Of a DNA stretch of 64,000 nt, positions 1 through 12,624 are shown piece by piece (within the stretch, counting starts at the first letter, position 1; every line of letters begins with the position of its first letter). The DNA lies in assembly GCF_047496725.1 (NCBI RefSeq), contig NC_132984.1, positions 7,397,001-7,461,000 on the forward strand, in the 5' to 3' direction. Source of the stretch: Anoplolepis gracilipes. Its lineage: Eukaryota; Arthropoda; Insecta; Hymenoptera; Formicidae. A program made the position numbers and the translations under genes. Below the pieces are notes generated by a model. That model did no database searches and was not told the origin of the DNA. It worked only from the letters and a program-made list of their open reading frames with translations.

Positions 1-817
1 GTATCTATAGTATAATGTTACATGTACCATATAAAATGCATGCGTGCATATGCATGAAAAATATCAATGTTTCTTTATTTGAAAATTATTTTCGAAAAAG
101 GTATAGTATATTCAAGTATACTTGAAAAAAATCCTAGACTGCACAGAAAGGTCGAAAGATGTCTTAAAAATATTGAAAAGATAATAATACGTCTTTAAGT
201 TGTCTCTTAAGCATTTTTTAAAGATATGTGCTATCTGAAAAGTAACGATAAAAGTAACTCTTAATTTCGTTATTGAAACATGTAACGAAGTTACTTTTTC
301 CGTTACAAACAAAATTTGTAACGCCGTTAATCTGTTACAGTTACTGAAAAAAGTAACTGTAACGGTAACGACGTTACAAGCAACGTTCAAAAATGAAGGG
401 AAGAGGGAGGATTTTAAAAAATATGATATTTTCGAAAAATATAATTGCACAGTTTTAAAGCACATTAGAAACTGTAAAACTTTTATTTAAAGCTTTTTTT
501 TATATCTCTTACCATTTCGACGGTATTTGCTTAGAAATATAAAAACCGATTTTTTTCAAGAGGGTGTTTTATTACTTTAACGCCCGTATGGGCACGTAAA
601 AAAATACATGTCCCCTATTTTGACCTAGACTACAACATATTTAAAGCGCATTAAAATCGGAGGGAGATACTTCCATATCTTCCATATCTTGTTAGTACAA
701 TTTGTGTAACTGTAACTGATACTTAGGAGTTTTGTTTAGTTATATTGCCTTTCTTCTTATTAGTTTTACTTAAAAACCTTATAAATTATTATTATTGAAA
801 TTGTAATGTGTACTTAC
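1..817. other. Intergenic, downstream of FAS copy 1
   Basis: No gene is supported here. Positions 230-385 are dense in GTAAC/GTTAC words in both orientations, as in a decayed foldback element. Roughly 660-790 resembles 15350-15610, so the FAS duplication extends past the last exon. The open frame at 112-465 (minus) is low-complexity and looks like chance. Confidence 0.5.
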
Positions 818-1879
818 GTCATCTAATATAATTTTAACTGCTTCCTCTGTACGTCCAGATGTAACTACTAATCTAGGTAAATTATCGTCTGCTTTATTAT
901 TAATTTTAATTTTTGGATTTGATTTCAATAATACGTGACAATTAGCACCGCCAAATCCAAAGGAATTAATACCGATGTAACCACCTTTGTATTCTGTCTT
1001 TTCAGTGATTATTTTTACTCTTCCTTCAATGATAGCAGTCATATCTTTTCGTGGATGTTTAAAATGTATAGTAGGCGCAATTATAGCAGTTTCCATCGCT
1101 ATTATAACCTTTATGAGATAAATACAGTTTTTTATAGTGATAATAATATCTTGCAAGTTCTATAATTATAATAAATAATAAAAAAATACTTTCATAAGCT
1201 TACATGTAGCATTAGATCATATAATTATTTTAATTTTATCGTACCTTGTTGTAAACTTACTTTTGCAATTTGATAATGACCGCTAACGGGTTCAGAATGT
1301 CCAATATTCGACTTCACTGAACCCAATAACAGAGGAGAGTCTCTTTTAGCGCACAAAGCTTCATCGATGGCTTGAAGTTCCACAGGATCTCCAACTAGAG
1401 TACCAGTTGCATGAGCCTCCATGTAAGATAGCTCAAGAGGCAAAATATCACATTCTTCGTAAAATTCTTCCAGTAACATTTTTTGCTTGTCAAATGATGG
1501 AAAGGTAATTCCTTCTTCTTTATAGCCATCGCAATTGGTTTTACCGTAGACAAAAGTCGCATAAATTCTTCTTGCATCTCTTGCTTTTTGTAGGTATACC
1601 ACTACAGCTGATTCATTACGCATGTCACCAGTACCTTCTTCATCGTAAGGTTTACAGTAGCCATCAGCAGATAGAACTCCTAAAATAATGTCAGTAATTT
1701 ATTTGTTTCAAGCAATAATAAAGATATAATTTTGTTTCTAGTTTCTTCATTATACTAACAAGTATCTCTTTGTAAACTTTGATAAATATATGTGAGCAAA
1801 TTAATTATTATTAAAAAACAAAAACTATCAAATTTAACAAAATATGATTAAACAAAAAATTAATTAAAAATTATGTAAT

Positions 1880-2640
1880 GTGTGTGCGCGATAAAAAGCG
1901 ACAAAGACTCGTAAAAATCACGGATCCGATAAGTCCAACGTTCTCTTAAATTACTAATCGATTTGCAATAAACCATTTTTATTGTCTAAAATATAACTAT
2001 TTACACTTATTTACAGGTTGAACAACTAACAATTTGTTACTAAGTCGCACCAAGCTGCAGCTGCAGTAAGACGTGTTTCAAACGCAAAAGTAATCGGCAC
2101 GTTGTTTAGTAAGCGAAGATGAAAATTCACTGTCTGCAAGCTACAGCTATTCAAAGAAAGCAAAGATTTCGAATAGTTACCACGAATTTTGCTAAAGAAA
2201 GAAGGATCACGCACTATTGCTTCGGAGCTCGAGTTCAAACGCGAAGTGGCGGTCGCGCGCAGGAGCTTTTATAAGCTAAAGATTCGAGAATGTTCGCGAA
2301 TTTTCTCATTTTCTTTATATTATTAATCTAAACCTTGATCAAAGTCATCTTTTGTTAAAGTAAATTTTTTGTTGTTTGTCACTTCTCCGGGCGACCGTTT
2401 TGATTTTAAGTAGCGCCTGTCACGATGTGATTTGTCGCGCGCGTATTACGCAGCGCTCGCGGATTTGTTAGCGCAGCAGTCAGCGCGAACAAATCCGCTC
2501 TTAGCGCTATGCTCTTCGTGAGCGTTTATTAAAAGTAATTTAGAAATTTGAATTATCCTAATGATTATTAATACTAAGGTTTTGATTATTTAATTAGCGA
2601 CTAATTACTACATTTTTTTCTCCCATTCCTTTTCAGGGCT
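1880..2640. mobile_element. Insertion in the intron of FAS copy 1
   Basis: Comparison with the intron at 16512-16765 shows about 0.8 kb of extra sequence here. It is richer in G and C than its surroundings and contains GCGC-rich stretches around 2230-2530. I could not find terminal repeats or a coding domain, so the element type is unknown; a solo LTR is possible. Confidence 0.45.
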
Positions 2641-2999
2641 TGTTCCTTTGTAAACATAATGAATTTGTCAGTAAATATTTATTAACATATTTATTAGATA
2701 ATTTGACTACTCAATAACTTTGAACCCAATATTATTTTTCACAAACCCAAACGAAAAAACTGATGAGTTACATAGGGATGAACGCATAAATTGACACTAG
2801 CAACAATAGCCGCTTCGCAAATACCAGATTGAATCATTTTGTAAGCTTCAACCATAACAAAATGACTCGAGCTGCATGCAGTATCGATGTTATACGATGG
2901 TCCAGTAATGCCGAGCCAATAAGAAATTCTGTTTGCTGGAATACTTTTATTGACTCCAAGCATGGGTAATCCAGCAATCTAGTTAGTAATTATCATATA

Positions 3000-3480
3000 G
3001 TTTTTATATGTATAAAAAAATATTTATTTTTATTATATCTTTTTGTATTCAGTGTAATATACTTTATATACATATTAACATATGTGGGGAGTTATTTTTG
3101 CGTAAAAGACATTTTTGTAAAGGACATTTAATTTTGTATATATGTGTCGTATTATTATATCGATCGTTATATTTAAAATTCTCGACCGTCGAACATATGT
3201 TTTCGATGACGATGTTTATGTACGCGACTTTCTAATTCATAATAATAAGAGACGAGCTCGAAAGACAGAGCAAATCAAAAATCGAAAACGAAGAGAAAAA
3301 AGTCGATCGAAGTCGAACGATAGACGCGAAACGAGAAAAACGTACGGGAGAAACAGTATCTCCTCTTACTTGTAATTCTTTTATAAATCCTTAATAAATA
3401 ATTTTTTTAAAGCGATAACACTTTGTGTAATTATTAAACATTTAAAATTAAATAAATCCACACATATATTTATGTACTTT
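3000..3480. mobile_element. Second insertion in FAS copy 1 (intron 2)
   Basis: Copy 2 has a much shorter intron at the same place (16998-17166). The extra sequence includes a lysine/arginine-rich open frame at 3142-3375 (plus) and AATAAA words near 3390-3405. No recognised domain and no clear target-site duplication were seen. Probably transposon-derived. Confidence 0.35.
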
Positions 3481-4374
3481 TTAATAGCGCGTATCTTTTT
3501 ATTGATTTCTGATACTTATATTATTGAATAATCAATTTGAATCACATACGTGAGGTTTATTGTATATTAACTCCAGATGTGTATCATGAACACTTATTGC
3601 TGTGATAACGCTTGTGTTTGTTCCTCGTAATTCTGCAAGATTTACGCCTGCATCAATAATTGCTTCATAAGTGTGCTCAAGTAATATCTTACTTCCAGGA
3701 TCAATTACATGAGCTTCTTCGGTCGATATATTAAAAAATTCTGCGTCAAATTTTGTATATTGTTCATTTTTCCTACCCTAGCAGGCATCTCATGTGCAAC
3801 TGTTAGGATTTATTATAATAAGAATAAATATAATATTGTCATATTGTTAAGTCATTGATAATATTTGTATTACAATATTCTTAAAAAAATACATGACATC
3901 TCAATTAAACTTTGATATAAAATGAAAAATAATATTACAATAATAAACAAAAAAAAATTGTTACAAAATTGTTAAAAATGTTAACAAAAAGTGATTTATG
4001 TAAACATAAATTGCATAACGTATTAATTGCTTTAATGATTTTGTAAATGAAACTTTTTCGAATTTAATATGTTAGATTTATAAATATATTGACACAAATA
4101 TTACAAATTTTTAACTATGATATATATATATTTATTACAATAAAAAAAATATAAAACTTTTTCAATAAAACAAAAATATTCTCAATTTTGAGAAAAAGAT
4201 ATTACAGTTGCTCCAGCGAGAATTGCTTGTACCAAGATCCATTTTATTGAAAAGATTGTCCTGTAGTTCTTTTATATTGTCAGAATTAGGAAACCGCCCG
4301 GCAATACTAGAGATAACGATTTCTTCTTCAGCATCAACGCTGATATATGGATTGAATCGATTATTATTATCCAT

Positions 4375-5198
4375 CTTCTTTAAATTTTAACAATTGTAGA
4401 AAAATATACCATAATTCTAGATTTTAAAATTATATTAGAATAAAAAGAAGTAAAATTTTAGGACTAGAAGAAGCATTCTTTAGCTTTTTACCAGCTGAAA
4501 ATTTATAATGTGCAAAAAAGGGAGGAATCACATAATTTTAAATAAGTAGTTAACATTCAAAAACAATGTACAATTTTCAGATTTTTAAATCAACAATAGT
4601 ACACAAAGTTGATTTATACAAAAATATAAATTTTTACAAAATTTTATCATTAATAATAATTTTCTGATAAAATGTGTTAACAAATTAAATTAAGTCGAGT
4701 TAAAATGTTATAGTAATTAAAAAACATAATTGTATACGATTAGAAATAATAAAAACTAATAACTCGAGAAAAAAATAAGTATAGTATGTTTATATGTAAA
4801 TATGGATAATTAGATCTGGTATTATATATAATTTTATATGAACATATATAATAATATCCGAAATTCGGCTGGCGCGATATGACCATATTTTTATACATAT
4901 AATCATATTTGGTTAAATCTAATTATATATGGAAACAGATTTAGCCGAGTATAATTGTACATACGAGTATAAAGACAAGCTCATGTCATGCCAAATTTCG
5001 AATATAATATATATGATCAAATTATATGGCGTTAAATTTCAGATTTAATTATATATGAACAAATTATATTACATATAGTCAGAAAGGCCTAAATTTCGGA
5101 TATAATTATATATATATAGAAAAAATAAACTTATTATAATTATATATAATTATAATTATATGTAATCATATATAATCATAAGTTTATTTTTTCTCGAG

Positions 5199-5236
<38 letters not shown>

Positions 5237-5269
5237 TTTAAAAACATACACTAACAAAAGAAATATATA
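4375..5269. other. Upstream region of FAS copy 1 and AT-rich repeats
   Basis: About 4375-4780 resembles 17990-18410, so the FAS duplication includes upstream sequence. From 4800 the DNA is very AT-rich with repeated ATATAATTATATAT-like words. A hairpin lies at about 5118-5194, with a GAAAAAATAAACTTAT-type arm and its complement. No gene is seen. Confidence 0.5.
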
Positions 5270-6141
5270 CAGGGTGGACCATTTTAATCCATCCAGTCGA
5301 ATATCTCGAAAACCAAGCCCGGGAGAGAAAAATGTTTCAGATAAAAGTTGTATGGTTTCGAGGGGGCCATAAGATGGTACCATTGGTTTGACCTTGAAAA
5401 GTCATTTGAAGGTCACGTCAAGTTTTTTAAATGGAACACCCTATATATTTTTACATATTCTTGTAGCTCATCTCGAGAGCTTTCCAAAATACTTATGACA
5501 AAGTATTTTTCATTAAGTATTTTTTGAGTTATAAGGCTTCAAAGTTGCAGTATTTTGATATAAAATACAAGATATCTCGTAAAATTTTCATTTTTTGATT
5601 ATCTTACTCTAATACTTTTATGCACAAAATAATAAGACAAATCAATTGGTGTAAAGAAAACACATAATTATGTTAAAGTAAAAATGTGTAACTGTTAGTT
5701 GCAAATTCAGATTTTTACTTTAACATAATTATGTGTTTTAATTATGCCAATTGATTTGTCTCGTTATTCTGTGCATAAAAGTATTAGAGTAAGATAATCA
5801 AAAAATGAATATTTTATGAGATATCTTGTATTTTATGTCAAAATACTGCAACTTTGAAGCCTTATAATTTAAAAAATACTTAATGAAAAATACTTTGTCA
5901 TAAGTATTTTGGAAAGCTCTCGAGATGAGCTACAAGAATATGTAAAAATATATAGGGTGTTCCATTTAAAAAACTTGACGTGACCTTTACGTGACCTTCA
6001 AATGACTTTTCAAGGTCAAACCAATGGTACCATCTTATGGCCCCTTCGAAACCATACAACTTTTATCTCAAACATTTTTCTCTCCCGGGCTTGGTTTTCG
6101 AGATATTCGACTGGATGGATTAAAATGGTCCACCCTGTATA
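5270..6141. mobile_element. Foldback element with ACAGGGTGGACC ends
   Basis: The sequence starts ACAGGGTGGACCATTTTAAT and ends with the reverse complement of this. The two arms of about 400 bases match closely, including GGCCATAAGATGGTACCAT in inverted copies, and meet near 5700. It sits between (TA)n tracts, consistent with insertion at TA. It has no coding capacity (open frames in the arms are shadows). It is a large palindromic MITE; a related element lies at 39667-40023. Confidence 0.8.
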
Positions 6142-6182
6142 TATATATATATTAAATTTTTATCCGTATTCTGCATTTTCCT

Positions 6183-6225
<43 letters not shown>

Positions 6226-6257
6226 TATGTTTTTAAAATTTTTTAATATATATATAT

Positions 6258-6300
<43 letters not shown>

Positions 6301-6527
6301 TTTAAAAACATACACTAACAAAAGAATTAAGAATATTATTCACTGGTTAATTCTTTATCAATAGTTTGTGTAATTTTATCAGAACTTTATTCGGGTTAAG
6401 AACTTATTTATGTATATGTTCATTACTATAAAAAAATCGTCATTATGTAAAAGAATTAATTATAAAAAATTAATTAAAATTAAAATATTTAAATTTTTAC
6501 GTTTTAATAATATTTATGTTTTTCAAT

Positions 6528-6941
6528 GTGTCTGTGAAGTTGGCACGTCATTCTATTAATTTTTAAAAAATAATGGGAGTTCTAGTAGCACTTTTCATAG
6601 TTCTGTAGTTCCTGATAAAAATTAAAAAAAGTTCCGCATTTTTAATATCGAAAATAAAAAATGATGTGCTAACTTCACGTTCCAGCACGGCACATTCTCC
6701 TCTAAAGTACAAACATCGAAAATCAAGATGTTTATTAAGAGTTCTCGTTAGTTCTGTACCAATTCTATAATTATATATCATTTCAAGACAAAATTCCAAA
6801 AAATTACCAAAAAAATCAAAAATAAAGAATGATGCGCTAACTTCGCGAATTTAACACGACACTCTCCTTTCTAAAGTATTAAAACGAATTAAAAATTCTT
6901 ATGTTTTACAAGAGTTCCCGATAGTTCTAATTGAGACTTGC

Positions 6942-6973
<32 letters not shown>

Positions 6974-7950
6974 AGATCGATATTCCACCAATTAACTTTT
7001 AAACAATTTTTGTTTTAATTGCGTATTACGACACTTAGTAAAAATATGTCGTGCTACTGATTTTCGGCAGTTCTGACGATAGTTCTCGACAGTTCTGCAA
7101 CAGTTCTATGCATTAAAATCAGTTTTAAAGAGAGTTCCGATCATTATTTATTTTTAAAACAATTTTTAACAATTACGTCCAGCACGTCACTTATTGTTAG
7201 TGAAAATATGTCGTGCTGATGACTTTTGCAGAACTGTCGAGAACTATGTCAGAACTGCCAAAAATCATCAGCACGACACATTTTCACTAAGTGACGTGCT
7301 GGACGTAATTGTTAAAAATTGTTTTAAAAATAAATAATGATCGGAACTCTCTTTAAAACTGATTTTAATGCATAGAACTGTTGCAGAACTGTCGAGAACT
7401 ATCGTCAAAACTGCCAAAAATCAGCAGCACAACATATTTTTACTAAGTGTTGTAATACGCAATTAAAACAAAAATTGTTTAAAAGTTAATTGGTGGAATA
7501 TCGATTTAAAATTATATATGTATGCGACTCTCAATTAGAACTATCGGGAACTCTTGTAAAAAATAAGAATTTTCAATTCGTTTTAATACTTTAGAGGAGA
7601 GAGTGTCGTGCTAAATTCGCGAAGTTAGCGCGTCATTCTTTATTTTTGATTTTTTTGGTAATTTGTTGGAATTTTGCCTTGAAATGATATATAATTATAG
7701 AATTGGTACAGAACTAACGAGAACTCTTAATAAACATCTTGATTTTCGATGTTTTCTTGTACTTTAGAGGAGAATGTGCCGTGCTGGAACGTGAAGTTAG
7801 CACATCATTTTTTATTTTCGATATTTTTTATATTAAAAATGCGGAACTTTTTTAAATTTTTATCAGGAACTACAGAACTATGAAAAGTGCTATTAGAACT
7901 CCCATTATTTTTTAAAAATTAATAGAATGACGTGCCAACTTCACAGACAC
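6528..7950. mobile_element. 1.42 kb hairpin element with 9-bp target duplication
   Basis: The ends are exact reverse complements (GTGTCTGTGAAGTTGGCACG at the left) and the arms stay matched to a centre near 7240, so almost the whole element is one palindrome. It is flanked by TTTTTCAAT at 6519-6527 and 7951-7959. The paralogous segment at 30420-30720 carries a single TTTTTCAAT at 30644-30652 with no insert. Long terminal inverted repeats plus a 9-bp duplication resemble Mutator-like (MULE) foldback elements. The superfamily is inferred. No transposase is present. Confidence 0.85.
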
Positions 7951-8832
7951 TTTTTCAATACTATTTAGCTTATTTAGTAATTAATCATTATATTTCTAAA
8001 TTTACAATACTTTGTTAATAAATAATATTATTTTGTCATGTTTTATCTATGGCTGTTTTCTTTGGATGCTCACGCACTGAAAACATTATTTTACTTTTCT
8101 ACGAGATGTAATAAGTAACAAAGGTAGACTGATGCTTTCAGTGTGTGCATCTAAAGGGAACACAGCTATTGTGTGTAATTACCTTCCACGTGAATTTTTG
8201 TTCTGCACTTATTCATCTTTTAAAATTATTTTCTCCTATAAAAATTATATTAAAATGATATATATAAAAAATGTTACGCTCTAATCAAATCTTATATAGG
8301 TCATAATTGTCTTCAATGAAAGATGAAAGGTGTTAATATGAGATTTAATAATAAGAAACTTTTAGACATACTTACTTAATCATTTTCTTTTCTTTTATAA
8401 GTTGCCTTATTTATAATTTTTGTTTTAATTGTTAAACTGTAAAAATTAGATGTCTGCTCTATGTACATACATATATGTACATGTAGTTTAGTAAAACAAA
8501 TACAATATAGAGATAGAAAGAGTATAAAGTAAAAGAAAGTTTGTAGAAAATAAAATTATATACATACACATATCTTTCTGACGCAAAATAAAAAAGAAAG
8601 AGCGAAAAAGAGAAAGAGAACAAAATACAATACGTATGCCATTTGTTTATGTCTTTATAGCTTTAATTTTTGTTTTAATTGTTATAAATTATAATTATAA
8701 TTAAACAACTATACAACAATTGTATAATTAATTATAAAATTTATTAAACGTTTTAGAGAGATAATTATTGATTTATAACAATCGCACAATATTTATAAGT
8801 TAGTGGCCTTTTTTTTTTAAAAAATACTACCT
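7951..8832. other. Downstream part of FAR copy I module, no gene
   Basis: This belongs to the repeated FAR module: it matches about 24120-24900 and 30650-31500. It contains only AT-rich non-coding sequence. Confidence 0.6.
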
Positions 8833-10288
8833 TTAAAAACATATCCACTTATATATCATCCATAGCATACCAATTGCAATAATAGTTTTAAAAGTTGCGA
8901 CAAATCGATCCACTCTGAAATAGAAATATTTATTGCATTTAATAAATTAATCTTACAAATAAATACTTAACATTTAACATCTAACATATAAACAACAACA
9001 ACATTTTGTTTGTATTTAACACTTACTTTTGCAATGCGTTTTGGCTGCATCTAATCGATTCATGTCTTCGTGTAGAAGATATTTTTTTACACCTATTAAT
9101 CCATGTCTTTAAACAATAAAATAAATATTTAATACCTCAAATTTTTCTGTACACATAATGTAAAAATTAGAAGAAAGATGTCAAAATTAACTAATATTAT
9201 AAATTAATATACTAATATCTTACAGTAATTAAAAACTGTTATTATTGTTTACTTGAAATAAATCTGATATGCTTAATTAATTAATTTATTAATTAAGCAT
9301 TTGTTACTTACTTACACAATATGTTAAATTGACTTATACAGAGATTAGTTAAAATTTATTATATTTTTATTATATATTTTAATTAGCAATAAGTACATTT
9401 TATAAAATAATATGCTATCTACTTGTGTAAGTTACAAAATTTAATTTATTCTTGGTTTTATTTTTCTTTGTTCTCTTGCAGTGCGATTAATAGAATTAGA
9501 GATTAAAATGTTTTATAAACTAACATGGTTTGTAATTCATATATCAAAATTTTATTTTAATGCAGTATCGATTAAAAAATATAAATAAATTGACCGATTG
9601 ATCCAAGTTTTCATTTTATAGATGTATAAAAGTCTATTAATTAAAAATTTCAAATTTCTAAGATAAGAAAAGAAAAAGAAAGAATGTGTGTTAATTATCA
9701 GAAATGTTATATTTTTAAGTACGTTAAATAAAAGAAAAAAATGTAATTTTATATTAAACTGATGTATATAAATTATACATATATCATTCAATACGTGACA
9801 GTATTTTATTATTTATTTATTATCATATTTTTATATTGTTATCAGTAAATATTATTTTAATAATTATTTTCGTAAATTTCAATTTTTGTGCGTTTTATAA
9901 AAAAGAAATTTGTTTAAAAATTTAGGACTATATTTTTAAAATTATGATACATAATTTAATAAACAGCAAAATACAGTAAATATTTATGGAAGTGAGTTTT
10001 TAATTAAAAATGAAAGCCTTAAAAAATATGCTCTAAATAATGTGCTGAATCAATTTTAAAATTTAATACTGTTTTCTTTTATTTAAAGTTAAGAGAGAAT
10101 TGAATACTTACCTAATACACTTTTTTATGCCGACATCAGAAAAGACGATTGAAAACGCTTTTCGGTCATCAAATGGGATTGATGACATTAAAGCTCGACT
10201 ATTTGTATTATCAAATTTCCATTCGTTAAACGTAAAATATTCCAGAGCACGATTAGCCACATATATCTTCTTCTGCAATCCCAAGAGC
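8833..10288 (-). pseudogene. FAR 3' fragment, copy I (last three exons)
   Basis: Three minus-strand exons, 10112-10288, 9027-9106 and 8833-8914, match the last three exons of the FAR gene at 31506-37090. Fatty acyl-CoA reductases make long-chain alcohols using NADPH. These exons carry the C-terminal (sterile) region with KKIYVANRALE and FNEWKFDN, then KKYLLHED, then the terminal hydrophobic segment ending in WMIYKWICF. The middle exon is one base shorter than in copies II and III: the donor reads AAAAGTAAGT instead of AAAAGGTAAGT. Splicing there shifts the frame of the last exon. The six upstream exons, including the Rossmann domain, are absent; the homology stops at a (TA)n tract followed by an LTR element. 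It is a truncated, non-functional copy. Confidence 0.8.
9107..10111. other. Intron between FAR copy I exons
   Basis: AT-rich intron matching 25180-26208 and 31781-32811. No other gene is seen; the open frame at 9552-9791 (minus) is low-complexity. Confidence 0.5.
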
Positions 10289-10620
10289 CTATTACATATA
10301 ACATGTTTATATAAGATAATATGCATATTCAATAGCATAACTTTAGTTATTATAAGTCGAGGGAAAATTGAATCCAAAACCACCACAATAAAAAAAGTAT
10401 TTGAAAAAATGTGCAATTTTATAATGGCGTTACAAATTAATATTTTTAAAACACTGGCGTAAAAAAAACATATGAAAATTAATATTCTGAGTTGATAAAA
10501 AAATAAATAATTAGATATATGTTTTGTATTACATTAAATGTTTTGCTTATCCTTGATTACTTTTATACTTTAAGAAATCTACCTGTAAGTATAATATCTT
10601 GTACTTATGTGTTTATGTGA

Positions 10621-10624
<4 letters not shown>

Positions 10625-10670
<46 letters not shown>
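10625..10670. repeat. (TA)n tract
   Basis: About 46 bases of alternating TA upstream of FAR copy I. Equivalent tracts lie at the same place in copies II and III. It is the boundary at which module homology ends. Confidence 0.9.
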
Positions 10671-10672
<2 letters not shown>

Positions 10673-11038
10673 ATTAAAAACGCTTTATTTAACATACTGC
10701 ATTTCTCAGAGTACTGTTATTAGAAGGTAAGTTTTATGTGCGCGCGTGCGACGTTGCAGGCGATAGCGGCTAGATCATACGACACAAGTATCTAGCATTG
10801 TTTATAACAGAAAAGTATCGGTTCACCGTTGCGTCATTAGCGGCTAGATCATACGGTGCGAGTATCTAGCATTGTTTATAACAGATTAAAATATTGAGAG
10901 AGCACGATGAATCAGTGCAGTCTTTCAAGGCAGTCTGTATCCAGCCGTCTTTCTGTGCGTACATTATATTATACTCTATATCTTCAATAAATCATTTTCT
11001 TAGTTAATAACATCTTTCTGTCCTCCATATCCCACATA
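10669..11038 (+). repeat. 5' LTR of Gypsy-type element
   Basis: It matches the repeat at 14059-14329, from AGGATTAA to CCCACAT. It is about 100 bases longer because a segment beginning AGCGGCTAGATCATAC and ending ATTGTTTATAACAG occurs twice (about 10758-10812 and 10840-10885). AATAAA is present near 10988. A primer-binding site follows. Confidence 0.8.
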
Positions 11039-11243
11039 TTTTTGGGGGCTCTCGTCCGGGATAGGGACAGAGATCAGGATCGAGGCTTTAGAGTGCAGTG
11101 CCAAAAGAAGTTGAAGAAGTTCAAGACGTTCACGAATCTCAAGACGTAATTTAAAGAAGTTCGTGAAAAGTTCAAGACGTTAAGACGTTAAGACGTTGAG
11201 GCGTAAAGTCAAGAAGTTAAGACGTAATAATAATAGTTTTTAA

Positions 11244-12624
11244 CAATGAGTTAAAATACTCGATCTCAATCTTCCAAAACTACCTTTGAGCATGGTAATG
11301 GTGATACTACTGTAGTTACTCCTTTATAGAAAAAACAAGCCGAAATTGAGGTCGTGATGCAACAATTACAAAATAAGGAAAGACTTGTACGGGAACAATA
11401 AACTGCCTTAAGCATACAACAAAAAGAATTTGAATCCTTGAAAGAAAGATTTGAAGCAGAAAAAAATGCTGCTGTTGATATAAATAGTCTCAGTTCAATA
11501 TTAAGCTCATTACGACAAGAAGTTTTTTCTTTAAAAACTTTACCAAATCAATTAAACAATTTAGAACAAAAGGTATCTGAGATGCTGTCGGAACCAGGCG
11601 CTAGCACAGAAAATGACGACCTGCATACGAAACTCACGAATATGACGATGGTTAAGTTGAAACAAGAATTAAAAAGACGAAAGTTGAAAACGACGGGACC
11701 GAAAAAATGAACTCATCCTAAGACTGTTACCATTTATGCAACTCGAACTTCAGCATGGTGAAATGGAATATCACAACGATGAGGATGAAAGTGACAACGA
11801 AAATGCACAAGGAAGACACACGAATGAGCAAGAAGATGATAGTGAAAGTGATACACATTCGAGTGACGAAGATGAAGCACCACTTGCCGAAAGAAGACAA
11901 AATAAAACAAGAAAAGCTCGAGTAAATCAGTTACTGACATTCAGAGATGTTGAAGAATCCTTAAAGACGTTCAACGGAGATGACAAGGTCGACGTGAAAA
12001 TATGGATTAAAGACTTCGAGGAAATGGCTGAATTGTGCGAATGGTCCGACGCCCAGAAGGTAGCATATGCGAAACGCCTTCTTCGTGGATCAGCGAAGCT
12101 GTTCGTAAATTATGAAAGATGCACAAAGACGTGGAAGAAATTACGGTGAGCATTAAAAGAAGAATTTGCCAATGTTGTGGACAGTCATGCAGTGCATCGA
12201 GAGTTATCGCGGCGAAAGAAAACAATTGACGAATCATATCAAGCATACATGTATAAAATGCTCGAGATCGCTGCACAAGCTAATATTGATACGCCATCGG
12301 TAATTCGATATATTATTGAAGGTATTCAAGACGACGCAGTTAATAAAACAATATTACATGGAGCAAAAACAATACGTGAATTAAAAGAAAAGTTCGTGCA
12401 ATACGAAGCGATAAAAGGGGAAGGCAAATCAAAGACGAAGCAGTCGAAGTGGGAGGAAAAGAAAAAGATGACACAAGAAGACACAAGTTCGACAGAGACA
12501 AGAAGATGTTTCAACTGCGGTAGCAGAGATCATTTGGGTAAAGTGTGTCCGACGAAAGACAAGGTACCAAGTGCTTTAAATGCAATCAATATGGACATAT
12601 CGCGAAATCATGTAGAGGGACAGT
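11244..12624 (+). pseudogene. Gag-like region with CCHC zinc knuckle
   Basis: The region begins with an ATG followed almost at once by TAA, and further stops occur before 11440. A coiled-coil-like segment (11438-11710) and an acidic linker (11736-11890) follow. Next comes a capsid-like segment with FNGDDKVDVKIWIKDFEEMA, interrupted by TGA at 12147-12149 and continuing at 12177. A zinc knuckle (CFNCGSRDHLGKVC) lies near 12508-12550. Gag packages the element RNA. The broken frame shows this copy is dead. Confidence 0.75.

Larger units (their letters stand above)
818..4374 (-). pseudogene. FAS-like ketoacyl-synthase fragment, copy 1 (frameshifted)
   Basis: Five minus-strand exons: 4206-4374, 3550-3799, 2747-2978, 1261-1679 and 818-1108. 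They encode the N-terminal beta-ketoacyl synthase (KS) region of an insect type-I fatty acid synthase, a cytosolic enzyme whose KS domain condenses acyl and malonyl groups. Visible motifs are the active-site cysteine in DTACSSS, histidines in EAHATGT and NIGHSEP, and the C-terminal NSFGFGG. Exon 2 is one base shorter than its counterpart in copy 2 (an A lost after the codons for NNIQ, near 3760), which shifts the frame. The third-exon donor is GTTTGT where copy 2 has GTATGT. The intron between exons 3 and 4 carries about 0.8 kb absent from copy 2, and the intron between exons 2 and 3 about 0.4 kb. No acyltransferase or later FAS exons follow. A pseudogene is the simplest reading. Confidence 0.85.

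Noticed and set aside
3142..3375. Lysine/arginine-rich plus-strand open frame
   Set aside because: It lies in an insertion inside an intron of a pseudogene, with no recognised domain; composition alone explains it.
5156..6223. Open frames of about 75 codons on both strands
   Set aside because: They are mirror translations of the two arms of the foldback element.
10100..10462. Plus-strand open frame of 120 codons, with similar frames at 26268 and 32800
   Set aside because: It lies opposite FAR exon 7; the minus strand carries the recognised protein and splice sites.
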